DNA from: Phoronis australis
Taxonomy: Eukaryota; Phoronida; Phoronidae
Reading direction: 5' to 3'
NCBI GenBank assembly: GCA_002633005.1
Contig: NMRA01000206.1
Coordinates: 78,092-142,091 of the forward strand
Length of the DNA: 64,000 bases
The notes below the pieces were generated by a model. The model was not told the origin of the DNA. It searched no databases and was given only the letters and a program-made list of their open reading frames with translations. Positions within the stretch are counted from its first letter, which is position 1; the number at the start of each line of letters is the position of its first letter. The translations under genes were made by a program, and so were the position numbers. Below are positions 37,001 to 40,860 of the stretch, one piece after another.

Positions 37001-37268
37001 GATAGCTGACGTGAACGCTCTAGCACTGGATAACGAAGAAAAAGAAAAACTAGGAGAAACTTCGTTAAGGAATCCAAGCCCAGAAGCCGTAGATGCTGCA
37101 GCGCAGGAAGACGACGATGAGACGCTATGGAGCGCCACCACATCGCAATCTCTGCTCAGCGAGAAGCAAAGCGAGTCGCTTCTTGATAGTGATTCCACCA
37201 GCTCCGAAAGCGACGAACAGGTCGTGCCCTCAGAGCAAGATTTTGAACAAGAACAAAATCTTAACTGA
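2378..37268 (+). CDS. Gene model: giant galactose-binding/FN3/TSP1/multi-EGF transmembrane receptor (19 exons, 5' incomplete)
   Basis: The joined exons are 2378-2593, 4071-4268, 5336-5479, 5900-6223, 7519-7680, 8457-8783, 9062-9202, 12260-12352, 13001-13361, 13981-15251, 19049-20635, 21032-21292, 22624-22773, 27967-28227, 30548-30697, 31801-31944, 34895-35038, 36142-36162 and 36847-37268. Together they give 6377 nt and about 2124 residues ending at TGA 37266-37268. Every junction is phase 1 except exon 9 to 10 (phase 2), and all fit. Domain order in model residues is: galactose-binding-like 1-137, EGF piece 138-185, FN3 186-293, TSP1 294-347, FN3 348-456, EGF-like repeats 457-1977, linker, transmembrane helix about 1998-2022, tail to 2124. 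The EGF repeats resemble CED-1/Draper/MEGF10-type scavenger receptors. The N-terminal set recalls invertebrate Tie-like receptors and receptor phosphatases, but no kinase or phosphatase domain follows. A role in cell-surface recognition or adhesion is inference. The family is not named with confidence. Confidence 0.85.
2594..4070. other. Intron 1
   Basis: This is AT-rich intron sequence of 1477 nt with no coding exon, RNA gene or recognisable mobile element. ACATGTAC-type words occur at several places near 3661-3790. Confidence 0.6.
4071..4268 (+). CDS. Exon 2: C-terminal half of galactose-binding-like domain
   Basis: The acceptor is TATCTTTCAG ending at 4070 and the donor is CCAAA|GTACAT after 4268. 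This donor is chosen over GT at 4261 because only it leaves phase 1, as exon 3 requires. The frame reads LNVYVEVSKE near the start and ends ARTVKLTIKH...SAVAIFGHLFQ. That is the characteristic last strand of F5/8C-like domains (R-x-V-x-I ... L-x-E-V-x-V-F/Y-G). Two cysteines flank a Gly/Asn/His-rich loop (ESCYGG, YRCNHP) and probably form a disulfide. Confidence 0.82.
4269..5335. other. Intron 2
   Basis: This is 1067 nt of intron with no exon-like or repeat-like content that I can support. Confidence 0.6.
5336..5479 (+). CDS. Exon 3: cysteine-rich EGF-like segment
   Basis: The acceptor is ATTTACAG ending at 5335 and the donor is CAAACAG|GTACATC after 5479. The exon is 144 nt and symmetric (phase 1-1). 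The frame reads VYNCHCKDKDECAK, then PLCKSGC and PACQT, which is six cysteines in an EGF-like spacing. It links the galactose-binding domain to the first FN3 domain. A different frame through this DNA is open for longer (5294-5611) but has no cysteine pattern and does not fit the splice phases, so it is rejected. Confidence 0.78.
5480..5899. other. Intron 3
   Basis: This is 420 nt of short AT-rich intron. Nothing else is seen in it. Confidence 0.7.
5900..6223 (+). CDS. Exon 4: fibronectin type III domain 1
   Basis: The acceptor is TTTGACAG ending at 5899 and the donor is CGAAG|GTGAGAT after 6223. The exon is 324 nt (108 codons), phase 1-1, so one exon encodes one domain. The frame starts FPRLKLRPRLVSRN and includes VVEFYMWHWD, AWKPSPRITL and REKYEVMVEAITII. 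The Y-x-V-x-V-x-A near the end corresponds to the conserved F-strand tyrosine region of FN3. The length fits a single FN3 fold. It has no cysteines, unlike its neighbours. Confidence 0.82.
6224..7518. other. Intron 4
   Basis: This is 1295 nt of intron with no supported feature. Confidence 0.6.
7519..7680 (+). CDS. Exon 5: thrombospondin type 1 repeat (four-cysteine variant)
   Basis: The acceptor is TGTTGCAG ending at 7518 and the donor is CACACG|GTAAAAC after 7680. The exon is 162 nt, phase 1-1. The frame starts EDGSWSEWFNWGQCSST and includes LETRRRLCDRP, LGLYCRGS and YRKCGAHG. W-x-x-W-x-x-W is the canonical C-mannosylation motif, and the R-R-R stack and G-L-Y-C are typical of group 1 TSP1 domains. 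The usual CS-x-TCG reads CSSTVTHG, so the second cysteine is missing. The sixth (normally after K-C) is missing too, which removes one complete disulfide of the fold. FN3 domains flank it on both sides. Confidence 0.88.
7681..8456. other. Intron 5 (hosts a MITE)
   Basis: This is 776 nt of intron, more than half of it a terminal-inverted-repeat element (7769-8212). Confidence 0.7.
7769..8212. mobile_element. MITE with long terminal inverted repeats
   Basis: The left end GTTACC...TTTCCGTGGATAAGCCC (7769-7796) is matched by the reverse complement of the right end (about 8186-8212). The inverted repeats are about 27 bp with a few mismatches and an indel. Inner copies of a GGGCGTTYATTCG-like word occur in both orientations. 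The element is 444 bp and carries no coding frame. I could not see a clear target site duplication, so the superfamily is left open. Confidence 0.65.
8457..8783 (+). CDS. Exon 6: fibronectin type III domain 2
   Basis: The acceptor is CTGTTTTACAG ending at 8456 and the donor is ACTG|GTAAATG after 8783. The exon is 327 nt (109 codons), phase 1-1. The frame opens VQQPKPTKKTKVVIQKRW and includes VELRIEYIEI, AYYRINVRKI and HTYGVKVNAFFYTN. The Y-x-V-x-V-x-A motif again marks the FN3 F strand. It has no cysteine. With exon 4 it sandwiches the TSP1 module. Its size is near-identical to exon 4, which suggests the two FN3 exons are ancient duplicates. Confidence 0.8.
9062..9202 (+). CDS. Exon 7: EGF-like module
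   Basis: The acceptor is TTGTATTTATAG ending at 9061 and the donor is ACAATAG|GTGAAT after 9202. The exon is 141 nt, phase 1-1. The frame begins DMACPKGKYGRQCEHNCHC and continues TTCNDWTGEC, GGCSVRYSGSHC. Eight cysteines with the x-C-P-x-G-x-Y-G-x-x-C-x-x-x-C-x-C spacing are typical of CED-1/MEGF EGF-like repeats. It opens the EGF stalk directly after FN3 domain 2. Confidence 0.88.
   Translation: MWLVLRGNTDVSASTTVTANLKPRATTGRGSVVVAVQFDTVVHIVQ
11018..11440 (+). repeat. Dispersed repeat, copy 1
   Basis: The sequence from CTGACACAGCGCCACCTAT to the region around GTAGCACTGTC is recognisably the same as 40455-40860 over about 400 bp, in the same orientation. Shared blocks include ATGATGAACGAC, CATCAATGCGCATGC and AACAGTAAACTGA. 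No coding content or terminal repeat was identified. The class is unknown and the ends are approximate. Confidence 0.7.
12010..12178 (+). pseudogene. Decayed tandem duplicate of exon 8 and its 5' flank
   Basis: GAACACTGCAGTC at 12157 recurs at 12289 in exon 8, an offset of 132 bp. The bases that follow correspond (TTGTATGAATCCTACC against CTGTGTGAATCCTGCG). Upstream CCATCACC/CCAACACC-rich flanks are also shared. In this copy the reading frame is broken and key cysteines are lost, so it cannot encode an EGF module. Confidence 0.6.
12260..12352 (+). CDS. Exon 8: short EGF-like module
   Basis: The acceptor is TTTCCTTAAAG ending at 12259 and the donor is CCCCCAG|GTGAGTAC after 12352. The exon is 93 nt (31 codons), phase 1-1. 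The translation DNGCSKGSWGEHCSQNCLC lines up with the start of exon 7 (DMACPKGKYG) and exon 11 (DFACRPDRYG), which supports the AAG acceptor despite its weak pyrimidine tract. It ends SCDPDTGKCPP. An open frame extends upstream to 12178, but that part is low-complexity Pro/Thr/Ser and more likely intronic. Confidence 0.7.
12353..13000. other. Intron 8
   Basis: This is 648 nt of intron. The reading frame stays open past the donor for about 200 nt but has no domain pattern. Nothing else is seen. Confidence 0.65.
13001..13361 (+). CDS. Exon 9: four EGF-like modules
   Basis: The acceptor is TTCTCTTCCAG ending at 13000 and the donor is AACAA|GTAACTG after 13361. The exon enters in phase 1 and leaves in phase 2. 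The frame begins NTCPPMTFGDQCQYTCNC and contains PGLCAGDCIKGRYGSDC, SACDRITGQCKACPDG and ends SYGHSCNN. The first half is clearly related to exon 12 and exon 14 (FGDRCQYKC, DGLC-x-x-DC-x-x-G). The phase-2 exit is confirmed by exon 10, whose first base completes a lysine and restores the cysteine pattern (SCNNKCFCDG). Confidence 0.88.
13362..13980. other. Intron 9 (phase 2)
   Basis: This is 619 nt of intron, the only one of the model in phase 2. No repeat or exon is seen. Confidence 0.7.
13981..15251 (+). CDS. Exon 10: giant exon of about 14 EGF-like repeats
   Basis: The acceptor is TTCAATTCCCAG ending at 13980 and the donor is ACGACAG|GTATGG after 15251. The exon is 1271 nt, phase 2 in and phase 1 out. 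It encodes about 14 tandem repeats of roughly 30 residues, each C-x(1-4)-C...G-x-C...C-x-x-G-x-x-G-x-x-C-x-x-x-C, starting CFCDGSSCTRNGYC. Most repeats carry the aromatic-Gly pair (GRWGHAC, GWWGLRC, NYFGPDC). One repeat near the end reads FFGLSCDQKSHC, with serine where the repeat cysteine is expected. No intron interrupts it, although most other EGF exons are 141-150 nt. Long antisense frames here are by-products of the cysteine/glycine codon bias. Confidence 0.92.
15899..17625. mobile_element. Element nested inside the hAT insertion
   Basis: CAGGGATATAC at 15899-15909 is matched by GTATATCCCTG at 17615-17625, a perfect 11-bp terminal inverted repeat. Next to both ends are Gly/Cys-codon-like CTCGCC/GGCGAGT words in opposite orientation. 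Inside, AATAAGCGCCC at about 16100 and its near complement at about 17125 suggest a third, deeper insertion. A perfect hairpin GGCCCACAT/ATGTGGGCC is at 16677-16699. No intact gene was found. The first bases after each end (GTGGAAGT, GGAAGGAT) are not a clean duplication. Confidence 0.55.
16677..16699. repeat. Perfect 9-bp-arm hairpin
   Basis: GGCCCACAT, loop GTTAT, ATGTGGGCC. It lies within the nested element, where AGCAGGCCCA occurs twice in direct orientation just upstream. It is probably part of a transposon end. Confidence 0.7.
18150..18440 (+). pseudogene. hAT transposase C-terminal remnant
   Basis: The frame from 18165 reads ALRTAECERGFSEINSDRK. The A-E-C/A-E-R-G/S-F-S motif is the conserved start of the hAT dimerisation region, followed by the usual N/K-rich helix. 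Beyond about 18250 the frame shifts; a later frame reads FPFRDLECTRTF, which resembles the P-P-x-x-x-W/E-...-Y tail of the same domain. It is too broken to make protein. The catalytic part was not found, presumably lost or displaced by the nested element. Confidence 0.65.
19049..20635 (+). CDS. Exon 11: giant exon of about 16 EGF-like repeats
   Basis: The acceptor is CCCTTTGTTGCAG ending at 19048 and the donor is ACTGTTC|GTAAGTT after 20635. The exon is 1587 nt (529 codons), phase 1-1. It begins DFACRPDRYGPKC, then about 16 repeats such as HCKNPGVCSPLTGEC, WWGPDCQSKCHC, GRYGLNCSDECHC and GFFGKHCDKDC. Potential N-glycosylation sites include NETF, NCTS, NCSD, NCSG and NKTH. The late repeat FGLKCESMSHC lacks the same cysteine as FGLSCDQKSHC in exon 10, and flanking repeats align in the same order. 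This indicates duplication of a multi-repeat block. Upstream sequence in the same frame to 18928 is intronic. Confidence 0.93.
20636..21031. other. Intron 11
   Basis: This is 396 nt of short AT-rich intron without other features. Confidence 0.75.
21032..21292 (+). CDS. Exon 12: EGF-like module pair, copy L1
   Basis: The acceptor is AATCGTTCCAG ending at 21031 and the donor is GGTTTAG|GTGATT after 21292. The exon is 261 nt, phase 1-1. The frame reads TRCSGLVFGDRCQYKCNC, then EKCDEETGRC, KKDGLCLADC, GRWGEDCENHCDC and ends EKTDCGL. It is closely related to exon 14 (27967-28227) over its whole length and to the dead fragment 30131-30320. The intron bases after each copy are also related (GTGATTNTTG...AAACC), so the duplication included intron sequence. 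Confidence 0.9.
21293..22623. other. Intron 12 (carries GT microsatellite)
   Basis: This is 1331 nt of intron. The (GT)n tract 22479-22552 lies about 70 bp before the next acceptor. No other element is recognised. Confidence 0.7.
22479..22552. repeat. (GT)n microsatellite
   Basis: This is a run of GT with a few GC/AC interruptions, preceded by a GCGCACGCGT stretch. The open frames on both strands here (poly Cys/Val, poly His/Thr) are products of the repeat. Its closeness to the exon 13 acceptor could influence splicing. Confidence 0.95.
22624..22773 (+). CDS. Exon 13: EGF-like module, copy M1
   Basis: The acceptor is AAATCTAACAG ending at 22623 and the donor is TCGAAAC|GTAAGAA after 22773. 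The exon is 150 nt, phase 1-1. The frame reads VPKEPCHEKNRYGSTCSRPC, then FCKDDEPCHRCTGEC and KSGPDCSK. It has a near-identical partner in exon 15 (30548-30697), also 150 nt, with the same KDDEPCHRCTG core. Exons 12 and 13 form a unit that was copied downstream. Confidence 0.9.
22828..22970 (+). repeat. Short dispersed repeat with GTGGGGG/CCCCCAC hairpin
   Basis: GTGGGGG-ATATAG-CCCCCAC (22833-22852 area) is a perfect short hairpin, and a similar G-run/C-run hairpin follows around 22901-22942. The segment ending TTTCAGTGTTG...CCCATGT is shared with 60860-60926. There is one ambiguous base at 22907 inside the G run. The class is unknown. Confidence 0.55.
24665..25519 (+). pseudogene. Non-LTR retrotransposon fragment: RNase H domain and 3' end of ORF2
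   Basis: In one frame the sequence reads TDSSKLENGQTGAGVYF, stop, VFRAEITAINRTAQLAQQ and ITIFSDSQAAIKAL. These are the three acidic-residue blocks of the RNase H domain of I/Jockey-like elements (TD-S, AE, SDS). A frameshift near 24990 leads to GIDGNENADRLAKIGA, the fourth block. Further on, ILTGHCNLARHRQ and CPECGTDVVSPKHSVESCPAF match the C-terminal Cys-rich tail that follows RNase H. At least two stops and a frameshift make it inactive. No upstream reverse transcriptase is present, so it is 5'-truncated. Confidence 0.85.
26234..26488 (+). CDS. THAP-type zinc-finger peptide inside a transposable element
   Basis: The 84-codon frame reads RCIVPDCPNYEAAKKAGISF, then FRLPREPEMLRKWLAVVRHE and HLRVCGRHFVESDIS. 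The C-x(4)-C, conserved F-x-x-P, tryptophan, and final C-x-x-H-F spacing fit the C2CH THAP DNA-binding domain. The usual start methionine is absent (TTG at 26234), so the true start may be an upstream exon or the frame may be a fragment. It stops at TGA 26486-26488, directly after the domain. Such domains bind transposon ends in P-element-type transposases. Whether this one is expressed is unknown. Confidence 0.7.
   Translation: MRCIVPDCPNYEAAKKAGISFFRLPREPEMLRKWLAVVRHEIYAVNGQYEAVKHLRVCGRHFVESDISEEFLLTQEICLRSGSN
27057..27220 (+). mobile_element. hAT-type MITE nested in the THAP element
   Basis: It starts CAGTGTTGTAGTGGGGTGTA and ends CCACTTCAGCACTG, the same ends as the large hAT element at 15372-18527. 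The first 60 bp also match that element's left arm (GGCGCA...ACCATTTTGGCA). It is an internally deleted derivative of 164 bp. No clean 8-bp duplication is visible. Confidence 0.75.
27967..28227 (+). CDS. Exon 14: EGF-like module pair, copy L2
   Basis: The acceptor is GATCTTTTCAG ending at 27966 and the donor is AGTTTAG|GTGATT after 28227. The exon is 261 nt, phase 1-1, the same length as exon 12. The frame reads RRCSGFTYGDRCQFKCSYC, EKCDEQTGRC, VKDGLCTGDC and GLWGEDCNKHCNC. All cysteines of exon 12 are kept, plus one extra (SYC). The frame is intact, unlike the third copy at 30131-30320. Confidence 0.9.
28228..30130. other. Intron 14, first part
   Basis: It contains a partial foldback repeat (28510-28985). 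The remainder to 30130 shows no supported feature. Confidence 0.65.
28510..28985 (+). repeat. CGACCC-rich foldback element, partial copy
   Basis: A cytosine-rich array of CGACCC(A)C units (28520-28612) is followed by GAACATAGAACAAACGCTGA. A region similar in inverted orientation to 50280-50520 then follows. The opposite terminal array present in the 50-kb copy is missing here, so this copy is truncated at its right end. Confidence 0.65.
30131..30320 (+). pseudogene. Dead third copy of the exon 12/14 module (L3)
   Basis: The sequence aligns with exon 12 from KCDEETG through DGLCLG and GENCENN to DRTSGGLDKNCSI and keeps the GTGATT donor-like end. The first about 70 nt of the exon, with its acceptor, are missing. 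An in-frame TAG lies at 30272-30274 where exon 12 has TTT. Several cysteines are replaced, and a GTACATGTA insertion-like stretch sits near 30166. It would truncate the protein if included and has no usable acceptor. Confidence 0.85.
30548..30697 (+). CDS. Exon 15: EGF-like module, copy M2
   Basis: The acceptor is GAATAAAACAG ending at 30547 and the donor is TCGAAAC|GTGAGAA after 30697. The exon is 150 nt, phase 1-1. The frame reads VPKEPCQEKNRYSSSCSRSC, YCKDDEPCHRCTGVC and DGIVGKDCSK. It is nearly identical to exon 13 in protein and DNA, so this duplication is recent. It lies only 227 bp after the dead exon L3, compared with 1331 bp between the live pair 12-13. Confidence 0.9.
30698..31800. 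other. Intron 15
   Basis: This is 1103 nt of intron. It holds the (AT)n tract 31009-31064 and several ACATGTA words (31160, 31630, 31715-31765). Nothing else is supported. Confidence 0.7.
31009..31064. repeat. (AT)n microsatellite
   Basis: This is a pure AT dinucleotide run preceded by an ambiguous base at 31008, which suggests uncertain length in the assembly. Confidence 0.97.
31801..31944 (+). CDS. Exon 16: EGF-like module
   Basis: The acceptor is TTGGGTTTTCAG ending at 31800 and the donor is ACAACTA|GTAAGT after 31944. The exon is 144 nt, phase 1-1. The frame reads HVCKRENMYGPFCNNSCNC, then CNPLTGHCGGLCPMGW and GDMCTT. The cysteine pattern matches exon 7. A GT-to-CGT split codon gives arginine after exon 15. 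Confidence 0.9.
31945..34894. other. Intron 16
   Basis: This is 2950 nt of intron, a third of it the inverted MITE copy 31992-33014. The rest is AT-rich with no supported feature. Confidence 0.7.
31992..33014 (-). mobile_element. MITE copy 2 with tRNA-like core
   Basis: This is the reverse-strand copy of the element at 292-1279. Ends read on the minus strand are CATAGGCGGATTTAGG and CCTAGATACGTCACTG, about 16-bp imperfect inverted repeats. The 5-bp duplication TTAAT flanks it (31987-31991 and 33015-33019). The stretch at 32230-32308 (minus strand) is tRNA-like, with an A-box-like TGGTGCAGGGG and a B-box-like TTCGAATCC. The element therefore appears to have captured a tRNA-derived SINE segment. 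It has no gap, so it shows what is missing at 342-464. Confidence 0.8.
34895..35038 (+). CDS. Exon 17: last EGF-like module
   Basis: The acceptor is TTTATCTTACAG ending at 34894 and the donor is TGTTCAG|GTAATA after 35038. The exon is 144 nt, phase 1-1. The frame reads APCPLKNTFGRYCTHKCHC, SCDRFNGSC and GGCSLGWSGKNCS. It ends the EGF stalk. Confidence 0.9.
35039..36141. other. Intron 17
   Basis: This is 1103 nt of intron. A tRNA-like sequence (36027-36092) lies just before the possible microexon 18. Nothing else is recognised. Confidence 0.65.
36027..36092 (+). repeat. tRNA-like sequence, probable SINE head
   Basis: TGGCCTA and TAGGTCA can form a 7-bp acceptor stem with one G-U pair. TGGCCTAGTATG resembles the pol III A box and GGTTCGAGTCC is a perfect B box in a T-arm with one mismatch (GAGGG/CCCAC). 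The anticodon arm (CTCG...CGAG) has an 11-base loop and the D arm is short. It is therefore a tRNA-derived SINE head or tRNA pseudogene rather than a working tRNA. The SINE tail was not delimited. Confidence 0.65.
36142..36162 (+). CDS. Exon 18: candidate 21-nt microexon
   Basis: GTGTTTTTCAG ends at 36141 and GCG|GTGAGTAT follows 36162. Both are strong splice signals around 21 nt in phase 1-1, encoding EFQVGVG. The model is also in frame without it (exon 17 to 19 gives valine), so it may be alternative or a decoy. It would lengthen the juxtamembrane linker. It sits only 50 bp after the tRNA-like sequence, so it may derive from the SINE tail. Confidence 0.4.
36163..36846. other. Intron 18
   Basis: This is 684 nt of intron without a supported feature. 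A short GGGAGGGGG-type tract lies near 36555. Confidence 0.65.
36847..37268 (+). CDS. Exon 19: transmembrane helix, cytoplasmic tail and stop
   Basis: The acceptor is GATTTCCGTTTCAG ending at 36846 and the stop is TGA 37266-37268. The frame reads VVGKLEGKEESSN, then the hydrophobic stretch TAIYATVGVLVVVCCAALGI plus FLFVA (36885-36959), then the basic stop-transfer EKQKKQRHR. The tail of about 102 residues is very acidic and serine-rich (AQEDDDETLW, LLDSDSTSSESDEQ) with likely casein kinase 2 sites. It contains no tyrosine, so NPxY, YxxL and ITAM motifs known from CED-1/Draper/MEGF10 are absent. There is no kinase or phosphatase domain. Confidence 0.9.
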
Positions 37269-37780
37269 CCATCGTTATTCTATTTGGATCAAGATGTGTA
37301 ACATCTGCTTAGTGACTGGCCAAGCCTACGACGTGTGACCTCTTGTTTTCGATTGGTCAATTAAAAACGAGGTCATCGGTGAAGGACAACGTGTTAAAAT
37401 GTCGACTTGTTAGTGTTTCTTAATCTAAATCTGTTGAACATGAATTGCTAAGGCTCCAGTACAATCTAGCTCATCAAGGTTGTCAGGTTGCTCTGTACTT
37501 GCATGCATGAATTTCGTCCACATTAGAGAGATTACTCAGGTGGATGTCTTAGCAACCAAAAAGGATACGACATTACGTTTTGTGCATATGAGACGTATAT
37601 GTGATCGCCTGATTTAACAACTACCGTCTGCTACTTTTGATTTGTCAGAGTTGGGATACTATTTTGATGTTTTCAGGCGACATGTGCTTTATATCATGTT
37701 TAACCTTTGAAGTTTGATCACTCTTTTTGATGGGGAATGTGTACTTTTGCTTGGAATAAATTGAGTTTTAAAGAGCACTG
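37269..37780 (+). other. 3' untranslated region (inferred)
   Basis: This sequence runs from the stop codon to shortly after the first AATAAA. It has no splice-like or coding content. The exact cleavage site cannot be read from the sequence. Confidence 0.55.
37755..37760 (+). terminator. Polyadenylation signal AATAAA
   Basis: This is the first canonical AATAAA after the stop codon, about 490 nt into the 3' UTR, with T-rich sequence upstream. Cleavage would be expected about 15-30 nt further on. Confidence 0.55.
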
Positions 37781-40454
37781 AGAAATTCCGTTTACTGAAG
37801 CACAAATTCTACAGCCAAGAAAAACACGATTTCCACCAATTTTAATGATTGCATGTGCTCTAAGCGATGTGTTTATGGTCGTGAATTGCTTTGAGTTTCT
37901 TGTGATTTTATCTATTGTCACCGAGAAAAAGTTGTATTTCTTTCAGCGGTTGCAGGTGGTCCTAGCAATTTTATTCAAGTACATGGAAGCTGCACTGCAT
38001 CCATTTCCGTCTGTGCATATTGTTGACGATAATGGCAGATCATGTAATGGTTACAGTGAACTAGCCCCCCCCCCTTTCTGGCACAGCAAAACTACTGATG
38101 GTCAACTTCTGACAACCTACATGTAGAAAATAGATGTTTACTACCGAAATATACCGTTTAGTACCACATGACTCGTTATTTGGGATGCACTCCAATGTTT
38201 TCTGCCCCTAAAATTGGGTACCATCTACTCTATAACAATATTGCCCCTCAGCAAATTCATCTACTTGTTTTTAAATAGACCAATTTCTTTGATAAATGTC
38301 TTTCATGAACGTCCCCTTGAGTTTTCCGCCGCAACGCAATTTTGTAACATAAACGTATGAGAAATAAACCATAAATCTTGTTTATTGAATTAAATTGGTC
38401 AAACCTACCACATTGCCATTTTTCGAAATTTATATATCATGGGGTATACCAAAATGAATAGATCATAGATCTCCCCAGTATCTCAATAGCGAATGTGCAA
38501 ATCCGCCATCTTGAATTTGCTGCCGCAGTTGCATTATGGGAAGTGTATGCCTCTAACACTTGACAACCGATTGTGTACAGTGTTGCCGGGTGTTGTTGTA
38601 ACGAATTTTTAGCATAGAAGCTGTCAATAAAGATATTTTATTTTAATTCTTATCCAAAAATTAATATTAAACGAATAACTAGTGCAGGAAACATGCAACT
38701 GTATTTTATTATAGAAATGTTTTGGAAATGAATAAAGTCAACGTTGCCGCATCCCATCTCCGTCGACTGTGACTCCGGCGCCCGCTCTGCAATCTCCGTC
38801 AGGGTCATACAAATACTCGAGATTTCATACTCAAAATCGTGCTCACTGGAGTCGCAGGCCTACTCGAAAAAGCGTATTTAATGTCACATTTCGATTAGAC
38901 TCCAAACGCGTACTCAAATCTGAGAATCGTACTCGAGTTGCTATGGAACACTTCAGTTATGATGTGAAATGCAAAACCACGAAAAGTCGCGCTCATTCAG
39001 CGCTCCCTATATTCGCATCGACTACCCTAGCAACTATGTTATCGTCAGCTCTCAGTACAATTACAATAGTATAACGTGGAATGCTGAGTGTTCTGTAACT
39101 GTTCAATACAATATTATTGTACCATTTCTTGATACATTTGCCAATTATTAAGCTTTACTTCTTGAGACCCTTATCTCCCGCCAGAAAATGTCTAAAGAAG
39201 TTTGAAATAGCTTATCAAAGAAAGTCAGTTGGCCGAAGCGTAGCACAATGAGCCAAAATCTCATTGTCTTATTTAGTCCGGGGTCATTCTCCCCTGCCTA
39301 CAATTGACTCATTACTCCTAAAATTGGCATGGCCACACCAACGATTGACGGCATATTGAAATTATCTTTTTCATTGATGCAGAGGTGGGCCGGTGACCCG
39401 GGTACGGGAGTCGGGTACCATATCACAGGCTTGCAACCAACATTTTATATTTTAAGGGAGAGTTCGAAGTGCACATTTTCCTTGACGGGAGATCGAATTT
39501 CAAAAGTTTGTACCTTAATTGCCAGCGGTGGTGTTCTTTTCTAGTAAACCGGTTGTCCACGTCAGCACGAAACTCCGAGTGGACACTTGGGCCGCAGTTG
39601 TTTGATTACTGGTCAACCCCTGTTCTCTCTTGCATAGAACCTATTGCCGTGTAGGCTTATGCTGATGTCAAAATTTTGATACTGTATATTGGACTATCTT
39701 TGCATTTTAGCGGGATGTATCAGGTTAGCTGACATTTGGCGCGTGAGTTATAAACACTACATGTAGTACACTATAGGCAGACATACAGAGATCATCAGTG
39801 AACGGGACGAGACGTCTACTCATAAATCGACAAAAAATCTGGAATGTTGTTCGGGAATTGAGGAAGTATCGATGACTAAACTAATACGTGATCTGACAGG
39901 GAAGCAAATTGTTATCATTAACTTTCCTTAGGAAACCGTACAAACCGTTGCGCTCGCACTTCAGTCACGGCAATCCCCACCCCACATCTGCTTTTGACCG
40001 TTGTAATGACTTGTCGACATGGGATTAGCGTTCGTCAGTTGCCAGGAATCGTAGTAAGAAGGACTTTAAAAATTGGCGGCAATGAAGTGCGGTGAGTAGA
40101 AAGTGTGAGTCTCAGTATGATTCGAGTCTGAGTACGAAGATTGCAGACAGGGGCCAGGTATACTATAAGCACATGTCTTGGATTGTACAATTTTTAAAAT
40201 TCTAATTTTAATATTATACTGAGATTTTGTAACATATTTTTTAGTCTTAATAATTGACAAAGGCAGCTAAATATAATAATCTCTTCTGTATAGAAACTCT
40301 CACTCTGCTGCTAGGCATACAAACTATCCCAAAATGCAATAGAGATGAACTGGTGTTTGGCATGCGCATTGAGATTTGCACATTCGCTATTTCGTCCCCT
40401 TCTAGCGAATCTGGCGGTGACCACTAACCCACGAAACTGAGCAATGCTACTATC
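37781..40454. other. Intergenic, no gene seen
   Basis: This is AT-rich sequence with only short, pattern-free frames. A CTCGA/GAGTC-rich stretch at 38770-38960 is partly complementary to 40085-40160 (shared CTGCAATCT core) and may be an old inverted repeat. Confidence 0.6.
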
Positions 40455-40860
40455 TGACACAGCGCCACCTATACTGAAAAGTGACCATGTGGAAATATGA
40501 TGAACGACACACGGAATTCCGTGTGTGTGCATCAATGCGCATGCTCGGTCGGAAGTTTATCGATCACACCTTCTTCTTGGACACGCTTTCTATGCACTGT
40601 CCTTGTTTGGGCTTAGCCACGGAATCGGTGTTCCCTTGAGTTTGTTTACTTCTGTCACTGACGTTGTAATAAGTTTCAACTATTCAACTCAAAAGTGGTC
40701 TCCATACTACGTAACAGTAAACTGAAAGGGGTTTCCAAGATTTCAACCAATGGGAATGACTGAATGTTATGGCGTCAGTTTCATTACTTAACCAATAAGA
40801 AGTCGTGATAAACAACATCCACACTGCTACCTTACGTAGCACTGAAAGAGTTTGAGAGCG
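40455..40860 (+). repeat. Dispersed repeat, copy 2
   Basis: This is the second copy of the repeat at 11018-11440, same strand. It starts CTGACACAGCGCCACCTAT and shares blocks through AACAGTAAACTGAAAGGGGT and TTACGTAGCACTG. Ends are approximate. Confidence 0.7.
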
